This document shows positions 55,415 to 63,186 of a stretch of DNA of 64,000 bases, piece by piece. The stretch is from contig NZ_CP155079.2 of NCBI RefSeq assembly GCF_039634365.2, forward strand, positions 4,836,001-4,900,000. The letters run 5' to 3'. The first letter of the stretch is position 1. Each line of letters starts with the position of its first letter. The stretch comes from Mucilaginibacter sp. PAMB04168 (GTDB lineage: Bacteria; Bacteroidota; Bacteroidia; Sphingobacteriales; Sphingobacteriaceae). Position numbers and translations under genes: made by a program. Under the pieces are notes generated by a model that saw only the letters and a list, made by a program, of their open reading frames with translations, searched no databases and had not been told where the DNA came from.

Positions 55415-56716
55415 TTACTGTGCAGCTGCTCTAACATAAAATGGAATGTTAGCGGTTGCTACTTTGTTATGCCCGTCGCTCACATATACAAACAAACGGT
55501 AAGCGCCTTCTTTTTCGGGTGTTTTAAGGATGGCCTTGTTCGTAACAGCTGATGATAATAACCCGTTGATGGGTTGGGGTCTCGATTCATGGTCACCCCC
55601 TTCTTTCAGATCGGTACTTTCGGGCAGCAACTCCCATCGGGTGGTTAATTTATCCTGGTTTGGATCAGTTACGGCAGCAACTGCATTATAGCTTTTACCA
55701 GGTTGCAGGAAAATATTGTCTGCAGCCGGTTTACCGTTCAACAAAAATGAACTTATATGAGGCGCTCGGTTTTTAGGCCAACTGCCTGTCCAAAGGTATT
55801 GCATCACGTCAACCACTTCATTTTCTTCGCCGGCCTCGGTAAACAGGCCATACCAGGTGGGAGTACGTTCCTGCTTCTGTCCCCATAAAAATACGTATGA
55901 ACCCACGCAATGCTTATCCTGTTTAATAGATGCCTCATAACGGCTTTTATAAACGGCTGCTTTCTCACTGCTTGTTTCCTCAACAGATGCCTTCCAGGGA
56001 GTTTGCGGTCCTTCCCAATGGCCTGTTGGCCCCCATTCAGTTACCATATAAGCGCCTTGCCAGCCTGCATCAAGCATTTGCTGAGGCACCTTGGCCAGGC
56101 CGCCATATACCTGCACTGATAATAAATCAAGATTGGGGCAGCGTACTTTGATGTAATCCACCTCACGTTTGTTAACCCCAGCCAGCATAGTAGTAGCCGG
56201 GTGATTGGGATCTTCCTGATGAATCATTTTGGCAATATCATTCACAGCGTCCCAAACTTTCGGGTTCTTATATTGCAGGTTAAGCTCATTACCAATACCC
56301 CAAATGAGCAGCGCCGGATGATTTTTGTATTTTCTTACCTCCTGTCTGAGCCTTTCGAGTTGCTGGTGTACGGCGGCTGTGTCATCATAATTAAAACCAT
56401 GGCGCTCACGAGCAACATTCAAACCCATAGTTACGCTCAGTCCGAGTTTCTGCGCCTTGTCTAACACATCTTGCCCGTTGCGGCTGTCCCAGGTACGCAG
56501 CGAGTTACCGCCATAACTGGCCAACCTGTCGCTATAATTAGTACCGCCGGCTCCTTTTATAAAATACGGCTTGCCGGCTCGTGTTAAGTTGAAACCTTGT
56601 TTACCTGCAACAACTTTAACAGGTAGCGGTGCAGTAACAGGCTGTGCATAGGCGCTAATAAAAAGGCCGCAGCACATTATTGCCGAAAAAGAAAATTTGC
56701 GGAAGTTCTTCATCAT
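55415..56716 (-). CDS. GH5/GH2-like TIM-barrel glycoside hydrolase
   Basis: A 433-residue secreted TIM-barrel glycosidase of clan GH-A. Signal peptide about 1-24 (SAYAQ). The barrel (about 40-300) shows GGTNYSDRLASYGGNSLRTWD, GLNVARERHGF, YKNHPALLIWGIGNELNLQYKNP with acid/base E144, and MVTEWGPTGHWEGP with nucleophile E227. A C-terminal Ig-like domain (about 310-430; LPESTDLKEGGDHESRPQPINGL, AYRLFVYVSDGHNKVA) follows. Proteins of this type are often labelled GH2 TIM-barrel domain proteins but lack the N-terminal GH2 sandwich. Both catalytic Glu residues are in place, so it should be active, perhaps on a beta-glucan or beta-mannan type chain; substrate is not known. Confidence 0.78.
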   Translation of the reverse strand: MMKNFRKFSFSAIMCCGLFISAYAQPVTAPLPVKVVAGKQGFNLTRAGKPYFIKGAGGTNYSDRLASYGGNSLRTWDSRNGQDVLDKAQKLGLSVTMGLNVARERHGFNYDDTAAVHQQLERLRQEVRKYKNHPALLIWGIGNELNLQYKNPKVWDAVNDIAKMIHQEDPNHPATTMLAGVNKREVDYIKVRCPNLDLLSVQVYGGLAKVPQQMLDAGWQGAYMVTEWGPTGHWEGPQTPWKASVEETSSEKAAVYKSRYEASIKQDKHCVGSYVFLWGQKQERTPTWYGLFTEAGEENEVVDVMQYLWTGSWPKNRAPHISSFLLNGKPAADNIFLQPGKSYNAVAAVTDPNQDKLTTRWELLPESTDLKEGGDHESRPQPINGLLSSAVTNKAILKTPEKEGAYRLFVYVSDGHNKVATANIPFYVRAAAQ

Positions 56717-56790
56717 TAAAATTTGAAACGCATGAATAAGCCTTTACGTAAAGGGATTATTTATTGGTTATTTAAGATCGTGAATATAGT

Positions 56791-56819
56791 GCAATTAGAC
56801 CAAACAAAGGGGCAATTAG
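56791..56819. promoter_or_regulatory. 8-bp direct repeat with 21-bp period
   Basis: The octamer gcaattag occurs at 56791-56798 and 56812-56819, 21 bp apart. The same two-turn spacing is found in the stronger 13-bp repeat at 38815-38848. It lies 75-103 bp upstream of the GH5/GH2-like gene start at 56716, a suitable place for an activator. An 8-bp repeat alone is weak evidence. Confidence 0.35.
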
Positions 56820-56820
56820 T

Positions 56821-56880
56821 GTGTAAAATACACCATTGTTACACAAGCAATTCATGCCGGTGTATAGTATAGTAATACAC
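56821..56880. promoter_or_regulatory. Cluster of GTGTA/TACAC elements
   Basis: The pentamer gtgta or its complement tacac occurs at 56821, 56829, 56840, 56860 and 56876. They form the palindrome gtgta-aaa-tacac (56821-56833) and the wider inverted repeat gtgtat/atacac (56860-56880). Such a cluster resembles a binding region for a response regulator or repressor; the adjacent OmpR-type gene could be autoregulated through it (inference). Confidence 0.35.
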
Positions 56881-56979
56881 GTGCCTGCGGCTATCATTGA
56901 GTAAAACCTTTACCTTAATAAAGCCGTAATTAAATAGCAACATCGTCAGCTTTCTTAACAGTTTTTAATGTTTAGCGTT

Positions 56980-56987
56980 TAAGTTTG
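56980..56987 (+). promoter_or_regulatory. Candidate -7 element of the two-component operon
   Basis: TAAGTTTG matches the Bacteroidota -7 consensus TAnnTTTG and lies 46 bases upstream of the response-regulator start at 57033. No standard -33 TTG is seen at the right distance. Confidence 0.4.
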
Positions 56988-57032
56988 TTTAGATACCTAT
57001 TATTAACCCGATAGCTTTAACACATTACCCTT

Positions 57033-57731
57033 ATGGCCATTTTAATTATTGAAGACGAACCCAATGTTGTATCTGTGATTAAACGCGGCCTGAACGAGTA
57101 CGGCTTTGACACAAGCGTAGCTACCAATGGGCTCACCGGCCTCCAGATGGCAACCGAGCATCAGTTTGACCTAATTATACTGGACGTAATGTTGCCTGGC
57201 ATGGATGGCATACAAGTATGCCAGCATATTCGTAAAAACAACACGCAGGTACCTATATTAATGCTTACGGCGCTCGACTCTACTGAAAATATTGTAACCG
57301 GACTGGATAGTGGCGCCGATGATTACATGGTGAAGCCCTTTAAAATTATGGAACTGGCAGCACGACTCAGAACACTGTTGCGTCGTCGTAACGGCGATCA
57401 GTCCGTAAAAAGTGTTCACAGAATAGCCGATATAGAAGTAGACACTGATGCCAAGACTGTAACCCGCAATCATACACCGCTAAGCCTTACCCCCACTGAG
57501 TACAGGCTTCTGGAATATTTTATTAAAAATCAAAAAAAGGTACTTTCACGCATTCAGATACTGGAAAGCGTTTGGGATATAGATTTCAATTTAGGCACCA
57601 ACGTAGTAGATGTGTATGTAAATTATCTGCGCAAAAAGTTGGATAAAGACAATATCAACCGATATATACACACTATTTTTGGCATGGGCTATATGATGAA
57701 AGACACAGAGCAGCATGAAAATTCAAAGTAA
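57033..57731 (+). CDS. OmpR/PhoB-family response regulator
   Basis: A 232-residue response regulator. The receiver domain (about 1-118) has acidic residues in EDEPN, the phosphorylated D51 in LIILDVMLPG, the conserved Thr in LMLTA and Lys in YMVKPF. The winged-helix Trans_reg_C domain (about 130-225) shows LSLTPTEYRLLEYF, LGTNVVDVYVNYLRKKLD and HTIFGMGYMM. It overlaps the histidine kinase gene by 17 bases, so the two proteins form a cognate pair. Its targets are unknown; in related Bacteroidota similar systems respond to metal or envelope stress. It is the only DNA-binding regulator visible in the window. Confidence 0.95.
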   Translation: MAILIIEDEPNVVSVIKRGLNEYGFDTSVATNGLTGLQMATEHQFDLIILDVMLPGMDGIQVCQHIRKNNTQVPILMLTALDSTENIVTGLDSGADDYMVKPFKIMELAARLRTLLRRRNGDQSVKSVHRIADIEVDTDAKTVTRNHTPLSLTPTEYRLLEYFIKNQKKVLSRIQILESVWDIDFNLGTNVVDVYVNYLRKKLDKDNINRYIHTIFGMGYMMKDTEQHENSK

Positions 57732-59070
57732 GATAACCCTACTTTTCCTGGCGCTTTCAACCGGTATTTTGTTACTCCTTAACGCTTTTATCCTATATTT
57801 TGAATACCAGTTTAATTATGAAGACTTTTTTAAACGACTGGAAGCCCGCGTAAATATCAACTCACAGGTACGGCTTTTTCCCGGCGAAGAAAGCCGCGCT
57901 TACCAGGAGGTACGTAACCGGTATTTAGAAAAGCTTGATCACGAAAAAGAAGAACTCATCAAAGCCTCAAACGGAACATTTGACACGAAAGGCTTACCCT
58001 CCGCTTTTGTTGCCGAAATACTGGCTAAAGGGCGTGCACGTTTTAAAGTTAAGAATAAATTTTTTGCAGGTAAGGTTATAGTCCAGGGAAAGGATAAGTA
58101 TCTTGTCATTGTATCGGCCCTGAATCCTTACGGTTTGCGTGAGATTGGCGAACTGCAAAAAATATTGCTTATCGGCTTTTTTGGCTCACTGGTCATCGTA
58201 TACTTTGTGGGCAAGGCGTTTTCTTATTATACTTTTACACCTATACGCAAACTTACCGACAAAGTAAAAAGCATCACATCTGATAATCTGCACCATCGCC
58301 TTGATGAACCACAGGGCAAGGATGAAGTTGCCGAGCTAACCCATACATTCAACAACATGCTCAACCGGCTGGAAACAGCCTTTTCTACGCAAAATAACTT
58401 TGTGAGCAATGCCTCGCATGAACTGCGCACGCCACTAACTATTATCAACAGCGAAATAGAGCTTGCCTTAAATAAAGCCGACTTAAACGCAGCGCAGCGT
58501 CAAGTGCTCCACACCATCAATAGTGAAACCGATAAGCTAATACAAATTTTAAACAGTTTGTTATTGCTGGCGCAATCGGGCTTCGATGGCAAAAAGCAAA
58601 ATTGGCAAAGCATACGCATGGACGAGCTGATTTGGATGTCTATTGAGTCGGCCAAAAAAATCCATCCAGATAGCAACATACAAGTCGATTTTTCGGCGCT
58701 TCCCGATAATGAAGATATGCTGCACGTATCGGGCAATAGCAATTTGCTCCGACTGGCCGTCACAAACATTATCAGCAACGCTTGTAAATATTCACATAAC
58801 GAGTTGGTAAACATTAAGCTATCTGTGCAAAACAAACGTATCGTTATCAGCGTAACCGACCAAGGCATTGGCATTCCCTCTACAGAGGTCCAGCATATTT
58901 TTGAACCTTTTTTCAGGGCATCCAATACGCACGATTATGAAGGTCATGGCGTGGGCCTGCCGTTAACCTTAAACATTATCAGGCTACATAAGGGCTCTAT
59001 CGGCATTCGTACGGAAGTGGATAGCGGAACGGAACTGCAGGTATTCCTCCCAATTGAGACAGCAAGTTAA
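57715..59070 (+). CDS. Membrane sensor histidine kinase
   Basis: A 451-residue sensor kinase. One membrane helix near residues 8-28, a periplasmic domain of about 120 residues (30-145), a second helix near 148-170, a HAMP linker (about 172-225; YTFTPIRKLTDKVKSITSDNLHHRLDEP), the HisKA domain with phospho-acceptor H235 in ASHELRTPLT, and the HATPase domain with N box (NIISNACKYSHNELV), G1 (VTDQGIGIP) and G2 (HGVGLPL). The layout is that of CusS/QseC-type kinases. The gene overlaps the response-regulator gene by 17 bases in another frame. Signal is unknown. Confidence 0.94.
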   Translation: MKIQSKITLLFLALSTGILLLLNAFILYFEYQFNYEDFFKRLEARVNINSQVRLFPGEESRAYQEVRNRYLEKLDHEKEELIKASNGTFDTKGLPSAFVAEILAKGRARFKVKNKFFAGKVIVQGKDKYLVIVSALNPYGLREIGELQKILLIGFFGSLVIVYFVGKAFSYYTFTPIRKLTDKVKSITSDNLHHRLDEPQGKDEVAELTHTFNNMLNRLETAFSTQNNFVSNASHELRTPLTIINSEIELALNKADLNAAQRQVLHTINSETDKLIQILNSLLLLAQSGFDGKKQNWQSIRMDELIWMSIESAKKIHPDSNIQVDFSALPDNEDMLHVSGNSNLLRLAVTNIISNACKYSHNELVNIKLSVQNKRIVISVTDQGIGIPSTEVQHIFEPFFRASNTHDYEGHGVGLPLTLNIIRLHKGSIGIRTEVDSGTELQVFLPIETAS

Positions 59071-59168
59071 AACTCTAATGAGATTTTAATAACTCTCTTA
59101 AAAGTTATTAATAAGCGCGGGGTACAATTGTATTACATCAATTGTAACAACCAAAGATATCAATAACC

Positions 59169-59651
59169 ATGAAAACATTGCTCATTCCTACCGATTTCAA
59201 TTTAAAATCGTTGAACTGCGTACCAGGATTGGCACGTCGTTATGCGCCTGAAAAGGTAAATATTATTCTGGTTCATATGATGAAAATTACGGATAATATA
59301 CAGGAGCTACTGATGTTATCCCGCCGTTCTACCGACTATCAGCACATATCAGAAGACTTTTATAATACTTGTACCGAAATGAAGCGTAGTAACGCGGCTA
59401 TTAGTAGTATTAAAGTAGAGTTTTTTTACGGGAGCACGGTAGCCGTTTTTAAAAACTTTTTAGAAGCACAGGAAGTGGATGCCATTGTGATGCTCGAGAA
59501 TTATGAATACCGCATGCTCAACAAAAATAGCATTCAACCCTCATTGCTGGTTAGCCGTAGCGGTTTGCCATTAATACATACCGATTGCGCTACTACTCCA
59601 AAGCTTACAGTTGTAAAAACCGACGAGGCACTGGTTGAAGAAAGTGTATAA
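59169..59651 (+). CDS. UspA-like universal stress family protein
   Basis: A 160-residue single-domain protein with a Usp-like alpha/beta fold: the start MKTLLIPTDFNLKSLNCVPGLARRY matches the first strand and helix of the family, VNIILVHMMKI the second strand, and VDAIVMLENYEYRML the fourth. The ATP-binding G-x2-G-x9-G-S/T motif of classical UspA is not visible (residues there read NKNSIQPSLLVSRSGLPLIH), so it may belong to a non-nucleotide-binding branch. It lies 98 bases after the kinase gene and 18 bases before the bestrophin gene, with which it is probably co-transcribed. Stress function is inferred from the family. Confidence 0.7.
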   Translation: MKTLLIPTDFNLKSLNCVPGLARRYAPEKVNIILVHMMKITDNIQELLMLSRRSTDYQHISEDFYNTCTEMKRSNAAISSIKVEFFYGSTVAVFKNFLEAQEVDAIVMLENYEYRMLNKNSIQPSLLVSRSGLPLIHTDCATTPKLTVVKTDEALVEESV

Positions 59652-59669
59652 CCCTTAAATATTACTGTT

Positions 59670-60593
59670 ATGTTATTAAAAAAGAACATCCCTATCAGTT
59701 ACGTTTTCGGGAAAATTAAATTAGAGTTGATTCTGGTTAGCGTTTACTCCGTTGCGGTGTATTTTGCGCATACTTACTTTGCTTTTTCGGGCGTATCGGT
59801 ACCCTTGGCCATACATGGCATTTTAGGTACCATTATCTCCCTGCTGCTGGCATTCCGCTCTAACCAGGCCTATGACCGCTGGTGGGAAGCCCGTACCCTG
59901 TGGGGTGCTATTGTAAACGATTCGCGCTCGTTTGCACGCCAGGTGCTTACCTACATCGATAATTTATACGATGACAATGATAAGCACGACATGAAAGAGC
60001 GTCTTATTAAACGCCAGATGGCCTGGTGCTACAGCTTAAGCCAGCAACTTCGTGGCCAGGATGCACACCAAAGCCTCCATGAGTTTGTAAGCGATGATGA
60101 GCGCCAGGCGCTTGCCAACCAAAATAATGTGCCACTGGCCTTAATGGAACAGCACGGTACCGACCTGCGCCTGCTGCTGCGTATGGGCTGGATTAACGAG
60201 TACCAGCAGGTATGCATGGACGAAACCCTCACCCGCTTTTCGAATGCCATGGGTGCTTGCGAACGTATCAAAAACACAGTGTTCCCGGTTACTTACAGTG
60301 TATATATTCATTTTCTGGTACTGCTGTTTGTAATGCTGCTACCGTTTGGCCTTATTGAGCACTTCGGTATTTTGCAAATACCGCTGGTAGTGGCCATCGC
60401 ATCTTCTTTCTTTTTGATTGAGAAAATGGCTATTCATCTGCAGGATCCGTTTGAGTGCAAACCAACCGACACACCAATGACCTCTATTAGCCGTAAAATT
60501 GAGCAGGATTTGCGCCAGATGCTTAAAGACGAGCGGCCTGTTAAAACTGATGGCGTAGCCATACCGCAGAATACGATGTTTTATATCTTGTAG
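59670..60593 (+). CDS. Bestrophin family (RFP-TM) anion channel
   Basis: A 307-residue membrane protein of the bestrophin / UPF0187 family, pentameric anion or cation channels in bacteria. Family marks: the early AIHGILGTIISLLLAFRSNQAYDRWWEARTLWGAIVNDSRSFARQ region (pore-lining SNQAYDRWWEAR), VTYSVYIHFLVLLFVMLLPFGLIEHFG for the later helices, and DPFECKPTDTPMTSISRKIEQDLRQML near the C-terminus. About four membrane segments (20-45, 45-65, 210-235, 240-260). It follows the UspA-like gene by 18 bases and ends before a strong terminator. It probably helps ion balance under stress, in line with its neighbours (inference). Confidence 0.9.
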   Translation: MLLKKNIPISYVFGKIKLELILVSVYSVAVYFAHTYFAFSGVSVPLAIHGILGTIISLLLAFRSNQAYDRWWEARTLWGAIVNDSRSFARQVLTYIDNLYDDNDKHDMKERLIKRQMAWCYSLSQQLRGQDAHQSLHEFVSDDERQALANQNNVPLALMEQHGTDLRLLLRMGWINEYQQVCMDETLTRFSNAMGACERIKNTVFPVTYSVYIHFLVLLFVMLLPFGLIEHFGILQIPLVVAIASSFFLIEKMAIHLQDPFECKPTDTPMTSISRKIEQDLRQMLKDERPVKTDGVAIPQNTMFYIL

Positions 60594-60961
60594 TTTTGTT
60601 TAAGTTCAGTGTTTGTTTGACCCGGAGCCGTTCCGTTTTTACGGGCGGCTCTTCTTTTTAATTACCACTGAAAAACAAGTTGAACGGGTATTGGATCCGA
60701 TGCTGGCCGCTTGTTGAATAGCACCGACGAGCAGTATTATAAAAGTTAGTGACAAATCTTATTGGTGAGATTAACGCTGTTATAGCCACAACCTACAACG
60801 CATAAACGTTTACGGAGTGTTGTATAGTGCTCCTTAAAAGCTTGCAAAGCTGTAAAATAGGCGAATTATAGTTGAATAAAATCTTCAATGCTATGCCAGC
60901 CTCATTTCAGCAACTCAGGAATAATTGATCCGTCATCAAAGTTTTCAAACAACTTTCTTTC
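60594..60961. other. 368-bp region without gene
   Basis: The region holds the bestrophin terminator (60625-60660). The following 300 bases show no supported gene, repeat or promoter. Confidence 0.5.
60625..60660 (+). terminator. Intrinsic terminator after the bestrophin gene
   Basis: A stem gagccg...cggctc (60625-60630 with 60646-60651) is extended by inner ccgt/acgg pairs, has a T-rich loop and is followed by ttcttttta. It lies 32 bases after the bestrophin stop. Confidence 0.7.
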
Positions 60962-61432
60962 TTAGATACTGCTCTCCTCCGCTTGTTCAATCCCGTCATG
61001 AGCAGGCTTTTCTTGCGTTGTGGCAGGTTGCTCATAGGCATAATTGCTGGCAGGATAAGGAACAATAAAAGTGCGGTGCACACGTGCTGAGCGCTGGAAA
61101 TAAGGTATCCAGATGGATGCGGCTAATACCGCCCTAAAGATGCCCGACCCACCTTTGTCATCAAGCGAACCATACCCAATCATGGAGGCAACGGCATAAT
61201 CGGCAATGGTAAACACCAGTACAAAAATGTATAACCCGGTGATATAATTAGGCAAAATATCGCGCCTGTTAACGAGCAGCACAAAACAGAATGCTGCATA
61301 ACACAGCAAAAACACATTACCTACAGCTTCAAAAACCAACAACGCTCCTAGAGACCAATCACTTTTTGAAGCCATAGTATGCCATTGATTAAGATTTAAA
61401 AAATCGTTGTTAATTAATACAGCCATTATCAA
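60962..61432 (-). CDS. DUF2569-like membrane protein
   Basis: A 156-residue membrane protein with about four hydrophobic segments (about 27-50, 60-78, 80-100, and 105-120). The C-terminal stretch IWIPYFQRSARVHRTFIVPYP resembles the ending of DUF2569 proteins (membrane helix, short Y-F-x-x-S-x-R-V motif, then a T-F-x-V strand). The last 35 residues are hydrophilic and acidic. The start at MIMAVLINN is uncertain; Met3 or Met20 are possible. It is the last gene of a minus-strand group with the transglutaminase and Anbu genes, 75 bases from the former. Function unknown. Confidence 0.55.
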   Translation of the reverse strand: MIMAVLINNDFLNLNQWHTMASKSDWSLGALLVFEAVGNVFLLCYAAFCFVLLVNRRDILPNYITGLYIFVLVFTIADYAVASMIGYGSLDDKGGSGIFRAVLAASIWIPYFQRSARVHRTFIVPYPASNYAYEQPATTQEKPAHDGIEQAEESSI

Positions 61433-61507
61433 ACGATATTAGACATGAAAAGCAAGTAGCTAACTACTTTTACTGGAAAAACGCTTATGGTGAAGTTTAG
61501 TAAGCCA

Positions 61508-62353
61508 TTACAAATAAGTTAGCCCCATAGGGTTGTTACTATCGTAATACACTGGCTCAAAATTTTCGTCGGCCAGTTCGCAGGAAGCAGTTATGGTTAG
61601 AAAGTTAACCTGGCCAAATATGGTAGCTATGGCAGCATCGGCAGCGTCGCGGCCGGTAGCTATTTTAACCAAGCCGTTAAGCGGCACCAGTTTAGTGGCA
61701 TCAAATATTACCCATTCGCCGCCCATAAAGGCTTCAAAACAGGCATGAAAATCGGGTGGGTTAAGCTGATAGGCATAGCCGGTGAAATAACGGGCCGGAA
61801 TATCGAGCGCGCGGCAAAGCGCTATGCCCAAATGTGCAAAATCCCGACATACACCGGCCTGCTCGGTAACGGTATCATATGCTGAGGTTTGCGAGTTGGT
61901 AGAACCGCTCAGGTACTCTACATTGCTGTGTATCCAATCGGTAAGGGCCAGTACCTTCTCGAAGGCATTATTTATTTTGCCAAACTTGTTATGGGCAAAC
62001 CTGAATAATTTATCGGACTGGCAATAACGGCTTGGGAAAAGGTAAGGCAGCACAGAAGTGTCCATTTGCATAACAGGCACGTTGGTTAACAAATTACCCT
62101 CCGTTTGCTTAAACGACGTATCAATAACGGCATTATAGGCAATATTTAACTTGGCCGGCTCGGTAACCTCCACCCGTATAAAACGGTTTTCGGCATGCTG
62201 CGGCGTAAGTTCTTCTATTTTATGGTAGGGCTCGATCAAAAATGATTCTTCGAGCACGGCCTGGGCCTGGGTACGCAAGGCATGTATATTGAGAATAAAC
62301 GTGGCTGGCGCTAATACGTCATACCCCAATGTTCCCGCTACTCTAAATTTCAT
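61508..62353 (-). CDS. Transglutaminase-like cysteine protease, Anbu-linked
   Basis: A 281-residue cytosolic transglutaminase-core protein. The N-terminal beta domain (about 1-140; FRVAGTLGYDVLAPATFILNIHAL) is typical of the bacterial transglutaminase N domain. The catalytic triad is C169 in QAGVCRDFAHLGIALCRAL, a His in DFHACFEAFMGG and an Asp in WVIFDAT. Such proteins are regularly coded next to the proteasome-like Anbu peptidase, and here the gene overlaps Anbu by 11 bases. The usual ATP-grasp and alpha-E partners of this gene set are not in this window. The pair may act in a peptide-tagging or modification pathway; this is inference from family data. Confidence 0.85.
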   Translation of the reverse strand: MKFRVAGTLGYDVLAPATFILNIHALRTQAQAVLEESFLIEPYHKIEELTPQHAENRFIRVEVTEPAKLNIAYNAVIDTSFKQTEGNLLTNVPVMQMDTSVLPYLFPSRYCQSDKLFRFAHNKFGKINNAFEKVLALTDWIHSNVEYLSGSTNSQTSAYDTVTEQAGVCRDFAHLGIALCRALDIPARYFTGYAYQLNPPDFHACFEAFMGGEWVIFDATKLVPLNGLVKIATGRDAADAAIATIFGQVNFLTITASCELADENFEPVYYDSNNPMGLTYL

Positions 62354-63098
62354 TATCCGCCTTTACAATATTATTTTCCAGCTTACTAAACGCGGTATCA
62401 ATCCATTGGTTTGATATGTTATTCAGCGCATTTTTTAGTTCCTGGTGCCACTGTGCCGACACGCTTTCAAGGTCGGTGCTTTCATAATGATAATCAACCA
62501 TATTAAAACTGTCTTTCTGGTACAGCGCCACATCAATTGGAAAATCCACATCGGCAGCGCTAATGCGGGTAGAATCAAAAGATAAAAAGCCCGCTTTAAG
62601 CGCTTGCTTCATACTGGTGTCTCCCCTCAGGATGCGATTTAGAATAGCTTTACCTTGCGCAGCGTTGCCAATAATAACGTATGGCGCACCCTGCCCCAGT
62701 TCTACCCAGTTACCTTCCGGGTACAGTTGAAACAGCTTGTGTTCTTCATCGTCTTTCATCTGTCCGCCTATGATGGTGTTAAGGTTAAATTTAAACCCGG
62801 CCTTCTCTAATGATTCGCGGTCTTCTTCGGCCACCCGTTTCACCTGCTCACCAAAAGCATTTACCACTTTGTACAGCTTATTGTATTGCTGCAGGTTGCT
62901 ATCCAGCAATTCGTCAAAATACACAATGGCCTTATCGCGCACCGATCGCAGACCGCTGGTCATGATGAACAGCGAACAGCACTCCTTTTGCAGGGTGGTG
63001 AGTTTCTTTTTGGTGGTTACATCAGTCCCCGAAGTGATGCGGGTATCGGCAATGGCAACCAAGCCTTCTTTTACTTTAATGCCTAGGCAATAAGTCAT
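62343..63098 (-). CDS. Anbu proteasome-type peptidase
   Basis: A 251-residue proteasome-like beta-subunit homologue of the Anbu/COG3484 group. The N-terminus MTYCLGIKVKEGLVAIADTRITSG supplies Thr2 as the nucleophile after Met removal, an Asp in ADTR and a Lys in TTKKKLTTLQ, as in active NTN peptidases. It has NTIIGGQMKDDEEHKLFQLYPEGNWVELG and GKAILNRILRGDTSMKQALKAGFLSFDSTRIS, diagnostic for the family. It begins a minus-strand operon with transglutaminase and a membrane protein. Anbu assembles into an open helical or ring particle; its natural substrate is unknown. Confidence 0.9.
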   Translation of the reverse strand: MTYCLGIKVKEGLVAIADTRITSGTDVTTKKKLTTLQKECCSLFIMTSGLRSVRDKAIVYFDELLDSNLQQYNKLYKVVNAFGEQVKRVAEEDRESLEKAGFKFNLNTIIGGQMKDDEEHKLFQLYPEGNWVELGQGAPYVIIGNAAQGKAILNRILRGDTSMKQALKAGFLSFDSTRISAADVDFPIDVALYQKDSFNMVDYHYESTDLESVSAQWHQELKNALNNISNQWIDTAFSKLENNIVKADNEI

Positions 63099-63186
63099 GA
63101 TCAGTTTATTTAATTAGGGCTGTTAAGCACCGCAAAGTAGCTTAAATTCATATGCCAGCAAAGCAAAAAAAGCTCGCAAGTAGTTT

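Larger units (their letters stand above)
56717..57032. other. 316-bp divergent regulatory region
   Basis: The gap between the GH5/GH2-like gene (minus) and the response regulator gene (plus) contains an 8-bp direct repeat with 21-bp period (56791-56819), five GTGTA/TACAC pentamers (56821-56880), and a perfect -7 octamer for the response regulator (56980-56987). No reading frame is convincing. Confidence 0.5.

Noticed and set aside
59086..59111. AT-rich 9-bp inverted repeat after the histidine kinase as a terminator
   Set aside because: The stem has almost no GC pairs and no T-run follows on the plus strand.
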